64,000 nucleotides of DNA from DATCLS01 sp036563805 (GTDB lineage Bacteria > Actinomycetota > Acidimicrobiia > Acidimicrobiales > VFJN01): NCBI GenBank assembly GCA_036563805.1, contig DATCLS010000058.1, forward strand, positions 62,001 to 126,000, read 5' to 3'. The notes below the pieces were generated by a model, which made no database searches, had not been told where the DNA came from, and saw only the letters and a list, made by a program, of their open reading frames with translations. Shown here piece by piece: positions 49,538 to 57,750 of the stretch. The stretch's first letter is position 1. The number at the start of each line of letters is the position of its first letter. The translations under genes and the position numbers were made by a program.

Positions 49538-50022
49538 GCGAGCGCCCGGTGCCCCACGTCGCGGCCCGGCCGGCCACGCCCGACGACCTCGCGGCCGTGG
49601 CGGCCCTCGTCGCCGACGCCGCCGCCGAGAAGGCCGAGCAGAAGGGTGGGGCGGTCTGGTACCGGCGGGAGCGCCGCCAGGATCCCCCCGAGGCGCGCCT
49701 GGCCGCCGCGCTGGCCTCGGCCGACGACGAGCTGGTGGTGGGCACGCTCGACGGCGCCGTGCTCGGCTACGCGGCCGCCCGGGTCGAGAAGCTGGCCGAC
49801 GGCGGGCTGCTCGGCGTGCTCGACGAGCTCTACGTCGATCCCGAGGCCCGCGAGGTCGGCCTGGGCGAGGCGCTGATGGACCACGTCCTCGCCTGGTGCC
49901 GCGAGCGGGGCTGCTTCGGCCTCGACAGCCTCGCCCTGCCCGGCGACCGGGCCACGAAGAACTTCTTCGAGTCGTTCGGCCTGGTGGCTCGGGCGATCGT
50001 CGTCCACCGGCCGCTGACCTGA
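49534..50022 (+). CDS. GNAT-family N-acetyltransferase
   Basis: This 162-residue acyl-CoA-dependent acetyltransferase shows ARPATPDDLAAVAALVADAA at the start, VLDELYVDPEAREVGLGEALMDHVLAWCRERGC (the CoA-pyrophosphate region, with GLGE in place of the usual Q/R-x-x-G-x-G/A), and FFESFGLVARAIVVHRPL at the end. The acceptor is unknown. TTG 49534 overlaps the upstream stop as TTGA; GTG 49549 is an alternative. It is in the same run as the DUF4193 gene and the Nudix gene. Confidence 0.78.
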   Translation: MSERPVPHVAARPATPDDLAAVAALVADAAAEKAEQKGGAVWYRRERRQDPPEARLAAALASADDELVVGTLDGAVLGYAAARVEKLADGGLLGVLDELYVDPEAREVGLGEALMDHVLAWCRERGCFGLDSLALPGDRATKNFFESFGLVARAIVVHRPLT

Positions 50023-50027
50023 CGGTC

Positions 50028-50441
50028 GTGGTCCCGGCCCCCGAGCTGTGCGCCGGCGCCGTGGTGGTGGACGGCGGACGGCTGCTGCTCGTGCGGCGCG
50101 GCCGTCCGCCGGCGGCCGGCCGGTGGACGGTCCCGGGCGGGCGGGTGCGGCCGGGGGAGCGGCTCCGCGACGCGGCCGTGCGCGAGCTGCGCGAGGAGAC
50201 CGGCCTCCGGGGGGAGGCCGGCGACCTCGTCGGCTGGGTCGAACGGATCGGGCCCGACTTCCACTTCGTGATCTTCGACTTCCGGGTGCGGCTGGCGGGC
50301 ACGCCGGCGTCGGGCGCGGTCGCCGGCGACGACGCCGCCGAGCTGGCCTGGGTGCCGCTCGATGAGGTCGCCGGGCACGACCTCGTGCCCGGGCTGGCCC
50401 GATTCCTGGCCGACCACGCCGTGATCCCCGAGCCGGACTGA
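50028..50441 (+). CDS. Nudix hydrolase
   Basis: This 137-residue pyrophosphohydrolase has a complete Nudix box, GGRVRPGERLRDAAVRELRE followed by ETGL at about 35-58. The strand CAGAVVVDGGRLLLVRRGRPPAAGRWTVPGG precedes it, the typical MutT/ADP-ribose-pyrophosphatase shape. It cleaves a nucleoside diphosphate linked to some moiety; the substrate is not clear. GTG 50028 is the first usual start in frame and lies 5 bases after the GNAT stop codon. It ends 96 bases before the convergent enoyl-CoA hydratase. Confidence 0.85.
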   Translation: MVPAPELCAGAVVVDGGRLLLVRRGRPPAAGRWTVPGGRVRPGERLRDAAVRELREETGLRGEAGDLVGWVERIGPDFHFVIFDFRVRLAGTPASGAVAGDDAAELAWVPLDEVAGHDLVPGLARFLADHAVIPEPD

Positions 50442-50465
50442 AGGCGGACCGGGCCTCGGGATCAC

Positions 50466-50504
50466 CCCGGGCCGGCCCGGGTGCCTCGGTCGGGGCCGGC
50501 CCCG
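50466..50504. terminator. Two GC palindromes in a convergent gap
   Basis: CCCGGGCCGGCCCGGG (50466..50481) and CGGGGCCGGCCCCG (50491..50504) are perfect palindromes between the convergent Nudix and enoyl-CoA hydratase genes. They may stop or slow polymerase on both strands. Confidence 0.35.
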
Positions 50505-50537
50505 CGGCGGGGGGGCGGCCGGGGGCTCAGCGGCCCG

Positions 50538-51302
50538 TCAGCGGCCCTTCCACTGCGGCGGGCGCTTCTCGATGAAGGCGGTCAGGCCCTCGGAGAAGTC
50601 CTCGCTCGACATGGCCGTCATCATGCCCTCGGCCGACATCTTCCAGCCCACCTCGTCGGGGGCGTTGGTGGCCTCCAGCACGATCTTGCGGCTCTCGCGC
50701 ACCGCCACCGGGGCGTTGGCGCAGATCTGCTCGGCCAGGGCGATGGCTCCGTCGAGCGCCTTGCCCGGCTCGACCAGCCGGTTGACCAGGCCGTGGCTGT
50801 GGGCCTGCTGGGCCGAGATCGGGTCGCCGGTCAGCGCCATCTCCATCGCCAGGTTGAGCGGCAGCTTGCGGCCCAGCCGAAACAGGCCGCCGGCCGCGGC
50901 CACCAGCGAGCGCTTGACCTCGGGGATGCCGAAGGTGGCCGTGGTCGACGCCACGACCAGGTCGCACGCCAGGACGATCTCGGTGCCGCCGGCCAGCGCC
51001 GGCCCGTCGACAGCGGCGATGAGCGGCTTGGTCCGCTCCCGCTGGACGATGCCGCCGAAGCCGCCGCGCTCGGTGTTGAGCGACGCCCCGCGCCCGGCGT
51101 TGATCTCCTTGAGGTCGGCGCCGGCGCAGAACACCGGGGGCTCGTTGGTGAGGATGCCCAGCCAGATGCCGTCGTCGCCTTCGATCTTGTCGATGGCCGC
51201 CTCGATGCCTTGGGCGACCTCGGCGTTCACCGCGTTGCGCGCCTCGGGGCGGTTGATCTTGACGACGGCGAACTGTCCACGTTGCTCGAGCTCCACGGCC
51301 AT
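50538..51302 (-). CDS. Enoyl-CoA hydratase/isomerase (crotonase fold)
   Basis: This 254-residue crotonase-family enzyme hydrates enoyl-CoA in fatty-acid or related oxidation. The oxyanion-hole segments PPVFCAGADLKEI and AAVDGPALAGGTEIVLACDLVVA, and both usual acidic residues (Glu in GGTE and Glu in GIPEVKRSL), are present, so hydratase activity is expected. ATG 51302 is used because TAGGGT ends 7 bases upstream; GTG 51320 would add six residues. It is a candidate partner of the acyl-CoA dehydrogenases at 53925 onward, though not in the same operon. Confidence 0.88.
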   Translation of the reverse strand: MAVELEQRGQFAVVKINRPEARNAVNAEVAQGIEAAIDKIEGDDGIWLGILTNEPPVFCAGADLKEINAGRGASLNTERGGFGGIVQRERTKPLIAAVDGPALAGGTEIVLACDLVVASTTATFGIPEVKRSLVAAAGGLFRLGRKLPLNLAMEMALTGDPISAQQAHSHGLVNRLVEPGKALDGAIALAEQICANAPVAVRESRKIVLEATNAPDEVGWKMSAEGMMTAMSSEDFSEGLTAFIEKRPPQWKGR

Positions 51303-51309
51303 GGCCGCA

Positions 51310-51315
51310 ACCCTA
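51310..51315 (-). promoter_or_regulatory. -10 hexamer TAGGGT of the enoyl-CoA hydratase gene
   Basis: On the minus strand TAGGGT ends 7 bases before ATG 51302, which supports that start. Confidence 0.5.
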
Positions 51316-51444
51316 CTCACGGTCGCTATCCGCGGAGCCAGTCGGACGACGCGAGAAACGTTCGGTAGGGTTCACGAGTCGGACACTGCAACGCAACCAC
51401 ACGAAACGTCCGGGCGGCACGAGCGACACGATGGTGAGCTGCAG

Positions 51445-51639
51445 ATGAGCGAGGGCACGGGGCCTCTGGAATGTCCGTTCTGCGGGGCGTTCGAGGTGGA
51501 CAGGCTGTATGTGGGGACATTGCACGTGGACGCCTGCACGTGCATGGCGTGCGGGTCACGCTGGGACCAGGACGCCGCCACCGGCCGCTACCGGGGCCGG
51601 GGGCGCAACGAGTCGGTCGTCGCGCCGCGCGAGACCTGA
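51445..51639 (+). CDS. Small zinc-ribbon protein (64 aa), hypothetical
   Basis: This protein has ECPFCGAFEVDRLYVG followed by DACTCMACGSRWDQD and a basic end. Two CxxC pairs (CPFC and CMAC) about 23 residues apart form a zinc ribbon. It resembles the zinc-binding tail of PaaD-like proteins and other short ribbons, but it stands alone. GGTGAG lies 6 bases before ATG 51445. It is divergent from the enoyl-CoA hydratase gene. The following gap 51640..51849 contains short GGCCGT repeats but no gene I can support. Confidence 0.6.
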   Translation: MSEGTGPLECPFCGAFEVDRLYVGTLHVDACTCMACGSRWDQDAATGRYRGRGRNESVVAPRET

Positions 51640-51849
51640 CCGGCGCGGCCTGAGCGCCGGAGCGTGAGCTCCGGGCCGGCTGGGAGCGCTGGGGACAGCC
51701 GACCCGCCGGCCGGCGGCGGGGGAGGCGGCGGGCCACCGGCCGCCCTCGGTTGCCCGCGGGGCGCGGCCGTCAGGCCGTGAGCCCTGGGGCCGTCGGGCG
51801 GTAGGGCCGTGAGGCCGTCGGGCCCGGTGAGCGGTTCGTTGGCCGTCCG

Positions 51850-53748
51850 CTAGTTGGCCGTCGGGTCGTCGGGCATGGTGCCGGCCTCGATGACCGGACC
51901 CGCCGGCTGACGGTCGCCGTCGTCGGCCCCGGAGGGGCCGGCGTCGCCGCTGTCGGCTGGCTCGGCCGACCCGCCGGTCTCGGCGGTCGCCTCGCCCGAC
52001 GCCTCGGCGCTGGCGGCCTCGGCGGGGGCGCCGACCACGACGGTCTCGCCGCCGGGCTCGGCCTCGGCGTGCTCGGCGGCCGGCTGGTCACCGGCCGCCC
52101 CGGCCTCGCCCGACGTGCCGTTCTCGCTGGCGGGCTCGCCCGAGGTGGCGTCGCCGTTGGCCGACTCGCCCGACGCCGCGGCCTCCGGCGCCGACCCGCC
52201 CGCGGCCTCGGACGCCGCCGGCGGCTCAGGCTCGGCCGCGGCCTCCGACGCCTCCGGCGTCGCCTCGGCGGAACCCGACTCCGCGGACGCCGACTCGGCG
52301 GTGGCCTCGGAAGCCCGCTCCGAGGAGCCCGGCTCGGACGTCGACGAGCCGCCCGACTCGGCGGAACCGTCCGCCGCCGACTCCGACGTCGCCTCGGCGG
52401 AACCCGACTCGGACTGGCCGCGGCCTGACCGGCGGCGGCCCGACGAGCGGGGGCCCCCACCGCCGGAGCCCGAACCCCCCGAGCCGGAGCCACCGGCGTC
52501 ACCCCGGCCCCGGCCGCGGCGGCCGGCGCGGCCCGGCGCGGCCGCCCGCCCGGCGGACTCGTCGGGCTCGATGTCGAAGATGTGGGCGATCTCGGGCAGC
52601 CGGGTGCCCAGCCGGGCGATCGTCTCGCGCAGCTGGGGCGACAGCTTGGGCGGCAGCGACTGGGGGATGACCCGCCGACGCACCGGCGAGTAGGCCAGCG
52701 CGTCGAGCACGGTCGCCCAGCGGTCCTGCCCGGTCTCGGAGGTCAGCGCCTGGGAGGCGGCCTCGGCCAGCTCGTTGGTCAGGTCGGCGGGGATGGGCGC
52801 GCCGGCCTTGGGCGGCCGCGACGACAGGCGCAGCGCCCGGACCACCCGGCCCTCGCGCACGGCCTCGGCCAGCTCGGCCAGCCAGGCGGCGTGTTCCTTC
52901 TCGACCCGGTCGGCCAGCGCCTCGCGCAGGCGGGCGGCCAGCGCCCGGCTCTCCTCGTCGCGCCCGGCGTCGCCGGCGGCGTTGACCACCGACCGCAGGT
53001 CGCGCAGGTCGATCTCGTCGACGGCGGCGGCGGCCGCCTCGGCCCGGTCGCGCCACAGCGCAGCCATGGCCTTGGGCCGGATGTCCTCGGCGACCTTGAG
53101 CAGCGCGTCGCGGTTGACCTCGGGCTTGCCCTCGGCCTTGAGCGCCTGGTTCTGCTTGTCGATGGCCTGGCGCACGGCCGGGATGCCGCCCTGCAGCAGC
53201 TGCTCGGCGATCGGCCGCTGCTCGACGGGCAGCGACTCGAGCAGCGCGGTGCGGTGCGTGCGGCCCGGCCGCAGCCGCTTGGGCTTCGGCTTCGCCTCGG
53301 CCGGGGCCCGACCGGCGGCGGCCCGGCCCTGGCGCTCGCCGCCCCGTCCGGCGCGCTCGGACCGGCCGCGGTCGTGGCGGGCTTGGCGGTCGCGGCCCCG
53401 CCGCTCGCCGTCGCGGCCCTCGTCGCGCCCCCGCCGGCGGTCGGACCGGCGGCGGTCGGACCGGCGACGCACGTCGGTGGTGATCAGGGGCGTGTCGTCT
53501 CGCCGGGGGCTGAGCAGCTCGAGCCGCTGGGGCTCACGCCGCGGGGCGCGCGGCGGGATGATGGCGACCACCTCGAACCCGTCGAGGTAGTCCTCGGTCT
53601 CGGCCTTGAGCACGTCGCCCACCTTCGCCCCGTCCGGCAGGATGGAGCCATCGAGGGTGCCCTTGGGTTCGCGGGCACCGGCGGCGCGCCAGGTCCACGA
53701 GCCGTCTTCGCGCGTGCTCGTCAGCTCGATGTCGATCCGGCGGGACAT
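51850..53748 (-). CDS. OB-like protein with Arg-rich and low-complexity arms
   Basis: This 632-residue protein of unknown function has four parts. Residues 1-75 look like a beta barrel (GSWTWRAAGAREPKGTLDGS, ILPDGAKVGDVLKAETEDYL, FEVVAI), similar in pattern to OB or S1 folds. Residues 90-160 are strongly basic (RRRSDRRRSDRRRGRDEGRD and more). Residues 165-395 are helical with HRTALLESLPVEQRPIAEQLL and LRDLRSVVNAAG. Residues 400-632 are low-complexity Ser/Glu/Ala/Gly. Nucleic-acid binding is likely for the N-terminal half. The tail is of the kind found in phase-separating proteins. TAGCGT ends 9 bases upstream of ATG 53748. Confidence 0.6.
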   Translation of the reverse strand: MSRRIDIELTSTREDGSWTWRAAGAREPKGTLDGSILPDGAKVGDVLKAETEDYLDGFEVVAIIPPRAPRREPQRLELLSPRRDDTPLITTDVRRRSDRRRSDRRRGRDEGRDGERRGRDRQARHDRGRSERAGRGGERQGRAAAGRAPAEAKPKPKRLRPGRTHRTALLESLPVEQRPIAEQLLQGGIPAVRQAIDKQNQALKAEGKPEVNRDALLKVAEDIRPKAMAALWRDRAEAAAAAVDEIDLRDLRSVVNAAGDAGRDEESRALAARLREALADRVEKEHAAWLAELAEAVREGRVVRALRLSSRPPKAGAPIPADLTNELAEAASQALTSETGQDRWATVLDALAYSPVRRRVIPQSLPPKLSPQLRETIARLGTRLPEIAHIFDIEPDESAGRAAAPGRAGRRGRGRGDAGGSGSGGSGSGGGGPRSSGRRRSGRGQSESGSAEATSESAADGSAESGGSSTSEPGSSERASEATAESASAESGSAEATPEASEAAAEPEPPAASEAAGGSAPEAAASGESANGDATSGEPASENGTSGEAGAAGDQPAAEHAEAEPGGETVVVGAPAEAASAEASGEATAETGGSAEPADSGDAGPSGADDGDRQPAGPVIEAGTMPDDPTAN

Positions 53749-53757
53749 AGGTCGTCA

Positions 53758-53763
53758 ACGCTA
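53758..53763 (-). promoter_or_regulatory. -10 hexamer TAGCGT of the 632-residue gene
   Basis: On the minus strand TAGCGT ends 9 bases before ATG 53748. Confidence 0.4.
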
Positions 53764-53844
53764 GCGCAGGACCCAGGGACCCCTCCTACCGGGATCCGTC
53801 GACAGCCCCGCGCGCGGTGCGTTATGTTCTCCGCCGATCAGATT

Positions 53845-53858
53845 TGTAACACGTTCCA
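53845..53858. promoter_or_regulatory. KstR-like operator upstream of the acyl-CoA dehydrogenase pair
   Basis: TGTAACACGTTCCA fits the KstR consensus TNNAACNNGTTNNA at every fixed base. It lies 17-30 bases after TATGTT (53823..53828), a possible -10, so a bound repressor would cover the transcription start. KstR represses sterol side-chain and ring degradation genes in mycobacteria. Confidence 0.5.
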
Positions 53859-53924
53859 ATTTCTGGGGACGCGCGGTGATGCACCGCGCACGGGACGGAA
53901 TCGAGAAGGGGGGAGCTCCGGCCG

Positions 53925-55094
53925 ATGCAGATCGCCTACACGGACGAGCAGGAGGCGCTGCGCCGTGAGCTCCGGGAGTACTTCGCCGAGATCGTCACCC
54001 CCGAGGTCGAGGACGAGGTGTTCCGCGGCGAGACCGGCGGCCCCCACTGCCTCGAGGCGGTGCGCCGGATGGGCCGCGACGGCTGGCTGGGCATCGGGTG
54101 GCCCAAGGAGTACGGGGGCCAGGGCCGCAGCGAGATCGAGCAGCTCATCTTCTTCGACGAGGCGTGGCGGGCCGGCGCCCCGATCCCGTTCCTGACCATC
54201 AACACGGTGGGCAAGACGCTCCAGGCCTTCGGGTCGGAGGAGCAGAAGGCGTACTTCCTGCCCCGCATCCTGGCCGGCGAGCTCCACGTGTCGATCGGCT
54301 ACACCGAGCCCACGGCCGGCACCGACCTGGCGTCGCTGCGCACCACCGCGGTCAAGGACGGCGACGAGTGGGTCATCAACGGCCAGAAGATCTACACGTC
54401 GCTCGCCAACTACGCCGACTACATCTGGCTGGCCGCCCGCACCGACCCCGACGCCCCCAAGCACAAGGGCATCACGATCTTCCTGGTGCCGACGACGTCG
54501 CCGGGCTTCTCGTACACGAAGATCGACACGATGGTGAACGCCAGCACGTTCACCACCTACTACGACGACGTCCGGGTGCCCGACAGCGCGGTCGTGCACG
54601 CGGTCAACCGGGGCTGGGACCTGATCGTCAACCAGCTCAACTACGAGCGGGTGTCGCTGGCCCCGGCCGGCATGTTCTCGAAGACCTACGAGGACGTGCT
54701 CGACTGGGCCCGCACGACGACCCTGCCCGACGGCCGCCCGGTGATCGACCAGGAGTGGGTGCAGGTCAACCTGGCCCGCGTCCGGGCTCACCTCGAGGTC
54801 CTGACGCTGCTCAACTGGAAGGTGGCGGCGAGCGAAGGGGCCAACCCGGCCGACGCCAGCGCCACCAAGGTGTTCGGCACCGAGTTCTACGTCGCGGGGT
54901 ACCGGCTCCTCATGGAGGTGCTGGGCGCCGCCTCGGCGCTCGAGCGGGGCTCGCCGGGGGCGGTGCTCGCCGGACGCCTGGCCCGCTCGTTCCAGGGGAC
55001 GCTCATCCTCACGTTCGGCGGCGGGGTGAACGAGATCCAGCGCGACCTGATCGCGCTGTTCGGCCTGGGCCTGCCCCGGGTCCCGAGGACCTGA
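53925..55094 (+). CDS. fadE26: Acyl-CoA dehydrogenase, FadE26/ChsE4-like
   Basis: This 389-residue flavoenzyme subunit matches M. tuberculosis FadE26 in order and motifs: IAYTDEQEALRRELREYF, GWPKEYGGQGRSEIEQLIFFDEA, SIGYTEPTAGTDLASLRTTAV (123-143) and NQLNYERVSLAPAG with Glu241 as the catalytic base. SADASATKVFGTE-like and ILTFGGGVNEIQRDLIALFG sequences follow. FadE26 pairs with FadE27 as an alpha2beta2 enzyme for the sterol side chain. The next gene encodes the FadE27-like half, 14 bases later. ATG 53925 has GGGGGGAG upstream. The actual substrate here is not proven. Confidence 0.82.
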   Translation: MQIAYTDEQEALRRELREYFAEIVTPEVEDEVFRGETGGPHCLEAVRRMGRDGWLGIGWPKEYGGQGRSEIEQLIFFDEAWRAGAPIPFLTINTVGKTLQAFGSEEQKAYFLPRILAGELHVSIGYTEPTAGTDLASLRTTAVKDGDEWVINGQKIYTSLANYADYIWLAARTDPDAPKHKGITIFLVPTTSPGFSYTKIDTMVNASTFTTYYDDVRVPDSAVVHAVNRGWDLIVNQLNYERVSLAPAGMFSKTYEDVLDWARTTTLPDGRPVIDQEWVQVNLARVRAHLEVLTLLNWKVAASEGANPADASATKVFGTEFYVAGYRLLMEVLGAASALERGSPGAVLAGRLARSFQGTLILTFGGGVNEIQRDLIALFGLGLPRVPRT

Positions 55095-55108
55095 GGGAGG
55101 AGGTCGCC

Positions 55109-56281
55109 GTGGACTTCACCTTCACCGACTCGCAGCAGGCGATCGCCGAGCTGGCCGGCACGATCCTGGCCGAGCGCTGCCCGCCCGAGGTCCTCCGCGA
55201 GCTCGAGCGCGATCACCGAACCGCCACCGAGGCGTGGAAGGCCCTGGCGGGCGCCGACCTGCTCGGCCTGTGGGTGCCCGAGGACGCCGGTGGCAGCGGG
55301 CTGGGCCTGCTGGAGGCGTGCCTGGTGGCGGAGCAGGTGGGCCGGCACGTGGCGCTCGTGCCCTACTGGCCGACCGCCCTGGCGGCGGCGGCGATCGCCC
55401 GCTGGGCGAGCGGGGCGGCGCGCGACCGGTGGCTGCCCGGTGCCGTCGACGGCACCGGGCCGCTGGCGGTGGCGTTGTGGGAACCGGGCGTGCTGGGAAT
55501 GTCCGGGGCGCCGGAGTCGGGGGCGCAGGCGGCGCCGGACGTCGGCGCGCCCACCACGGTCGCCCGCCCCGATGGTGACGGCTGGACGCTGACCGGTCGC
55601 AAGTCCCCGGTCCCGTGGGGCCGCGACGCGGCGGCCGTCCTGGTCCCGGCGCGGGTGGCCGACACGGCCGACGTCGTGCTGGTCGCCGTCGCGCCCGACA
55701 CCCCGGGCGTCGAGCGGCTCGAGGAGCGCCCGGTGTCCGGCGAGCCGACCGCCACCCTGGTCCTCGATCGGGCTCGCGTCGGCGCCGACGCGGTGCTGGC
55801 GGCGCCGGCGGACGGCGCCGCCGCGCTCGCCTGGCTCCGCCGGCGGGCCACGGCCCTCCTGTCCGCCACCGCCCTCGGCGTCACCGAGGGCGCCCTGGCG
55901 CTCACCGCCCGCCACGTGACCGAGCGCGAGCAGTTCGGCTCGCCGATCGGCACGTTTCAGGCGGTGGCCCACCGGTGCGCGGACTCCTACATCGACACCG
56001 AGGCGATCCGCCTCACGACGTGGCAGGCCGCCTGGCGGCTGGACGCCGACCTCCCCGCCGACGAGGCCCTCGACATCGCCGCCTTCTGGGTGGCCGAGGG
56101 CGGTCAGCGGGTGGTGCACGCGGCCCAGCACCTCCACGGCGGCATCGGCGTCGACGTCGACTATCCGGTCCACCGCTACTTCCGGTGGGCCAAGGTGCTC
56201 GAGCTGCTGGTCGGTGGCGCGACCGGGTCGCTATTGCGACTGGGACGCGCGCTGTCCGCGGCAAGGGCGGGCGGCGCGTAG
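55109..56281 (+). CDS. fadE27: Acyl-CoA dehydrogenase, FadE27/ChsE5-like
   Basis: This 390-residue partner has DFTFTDSQQAIAELAGTILAERC and AWKALAGADLLGLWVPEDAGGSGLGLLEACLVAEQVGRHVALVPY. The C-terminal part has LTARHVTEREQFGSPIGTFQAVAHRCADSYID, then HGGIGVDVDYPVHRYFRWAK. It lacks the catalytic Glu region of the first subunit, as FadE27 does, and would supply FAD and acyl contacts in the heteromer. GGGAGGAGG stands 5 bases before GTG 55109. A 34-base gap leads to the importer genes. Confidence 0.8.
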   Translation: MDFTFTDSQQAIAELAGTILAERCPPEVLRELERDHRTATEAWKALAGADLLGLWVPEDAGGSGLGLLEACLVAEQVGRHVALVPYWPTALAAAAIARWASGAARDRWLPGAVDGTGPLAVALWEPGVLGMSGAPESGAQAAPDVGAPTTVARPDGDGWTLTGRKSPVPWGRDAAAVLVPARVADTADVVLVAVAPDTPGVERLEERPVSGEPTATLVLDRARVGADAVLAAPADGAAALAWLRRRATALLSATALGVTEGALALTARHVTEREQFGSPIGTFQAVAHRCADSYIDTEAIRLTTWQAAWRLDADLPADEALDIAAFWVAEGGQRVVHAAQHLHGGIGVDVDYPVHRYFRWAKVLELLVGGATGSLLRLGRALSAARAGGA

Positions 56282-56315
56282 AGTTCGTTTTTCCGATTAC
56301 AAACAAGGAAGTCCG

Positions 56316-57725
56316 GTGACTACCCGCCGTCATCACGCCATCGCTGTCCTGTTGACGTTCGCCCTCGTCCTGGCGTCCGCCGCCTGCACCCGATCGGACT
56401 CGGAGACCGAGACCGGCGGGGGAGGCGACGCGGCGAGCGAGACATCCGACGGGGGAGGCGGCGGCTCGTCCGGCGGCGCCCTGTCCGACGGCAACTTCGG
56501 CGATCTCGAGCACGTGTGCGGGGAGGCCGAGGAGGGCGCGGACACGGCCGCCGAGGAGACGGGCCTCACCGCCGACCAGATCCGCCTGGGGACGATCACC
56601 GACAAGGGGTCGCAGGAGCGCCCGGGCCTGACCAAGGAGATGTACGACACCGCCGTCGCGTTCGCCAACTGGTGCAACGAGCAGGGCGGCATCCAGGGCC
56701 GGGAGGTCGTCATCGACGACCTCGACGCCGCCCTGTTCAACTACGGCCAGCGCATCGCCGAGGCCTGCCAGCAGGACTTCGCCCTGGTCGGCGGCGGCGG
56801 CGTGTTCGACAGCCAGGGCATCCAGGAGCGCATCGACTGCGGCCTGCCCAACTTCCCCGGCTACACCGTGACGCCGCAGGCCAGCGTGGCCGACCTCCAG
56901 GTCCAGGCCATCCCCAACCCGGTCTACGAGTTCCAGGCCGCCGGCTACCGGTGGATCCGGGAGGCCGACGAGGAGGCCGACAAGTTCGGCGTCCTCTGGG
57001 TCAACCTGGATGGCCCCTCCACCGTCCACCAGCAGACCATCGAGACGGTCGAGGAGCTGGGCTACGAGGTCGTCTACGACGAGCAGTACCGGCCGCTGGG
57101 CGAGACCGGCTGGCGGGGCTTCGTCCAGCAGATGCGCGACGCCGGCGTCGAGGTCGTCGAGCTGATCGGCGAGCCCGAGTACATGGTGCAGTTCCAGACC
57201 GCCATGCAGACCGAGGGCTGGTACCCCGACTACACGCTGCTGCAGCCCAACTACATCGACCAGAGCTTCCTCGAGGAGGGCGCGTCGACGCTCAGCGAGG
57301 CGACCTTCGCCCGCTCGCCGATCCCGCCGTTCGAGATGGCTGCCGAGGTCCCGGCGCTCCAGGACTTCCTCGACCTGATGGAGCAGTACAACCCCGAGGG
57401 CCGGGTGGCGTTCCTCGGCGTCCAGGCGCTGTCGTCGCTGCTGCTCTTCGCCACCGCCGCCAACGAGTGCGGCGCCGACCTCAGCCGGGAGTGCGTGCTG
57501 GAGGAGGCCCGGAACATGGAGGGCTGGACGGCCGGCGGCCTCCACGCGCCGCAGACCCCCGGCAACGCCGAGGCCGGCGAGTGCAGCCTGCTCGTCCACT
57601 TCACGCCCGACGGCTTCGTGCAGGACACCGAGATGGCCGAGCCCAACGAAGGCCTCTACAACTGTGACCCCGCCAACGTCATGGAGCTGACCGGCGACTA
57701 CGGCGTGCCCCGGCCACAGGCCTGA
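56316..57725 (+). CDS. ABC importer substrate-binding lipoprotein
   Basis: This 469-residue type I periplasmic-binding protein (Leu/Ile/Val-like) starts with a signal peptide and probable lipobox ending at Cys24 (LASAAC). A Gly/Glu/Ser linker of about 50 residues follows. The lobes begin at DQIRLGTITDKGSQERPGL and include FANWCNEQGGIQGREVVIDDLD and VGGGGVFDSQGIQERIDCGLPNFPGYTV. Four or more Cys suggest disulfides outside the cell. It feeds the fused permease and LivG/LivF ATPases downstream. AAGGAAG stands 5 bases upstream of GTG 56316. The ligand is unknown; its place after the dehydrogenases suggests an organic acid. Confidence 0.85.
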   Translation: MTTRRHHAIAVLLTFALVLASAACTRSDSETETGGGGDAASETSDGGGGGSSGGALSDGNFGDLEHVCGEAEEGADTAAEETGLTADQIRLGTITDKGSQERPGLTKEMYDTAVAFANWCNEQGGIQGREVVIDDLDAALFNYGQRIAEACQQDFALVGGGGVFDSQGIQERIDCGLPNFPGYTVTPQASVADLQVQAIPNPVYEFQAAGYRWIREADEEADKFGVLWVNLDGPSTVHQQTIETVEELGYEVVYDEQYRPLGETGWRGFVQQMRDAGVEVVELIGEPEYMVQFQTAMQTEGWYPDYTLLQPNYIDQSFLEEGASTLSEATFARSPIPPFEMAAEVPALQDFLDLMEQYNPEGRVAFLGVQALSSLLLFATAANECGADLSRECVLEEARNMEGWTAGGLHAPQTPGNAEAGECSLLVHFTPDGFVQDTEMAEPNEGLYNCDPANVMELTGDYGVPRPQA

Positions 57726-57750
57726 GCCGAGGGGGCCATCGGGGGGAGAC

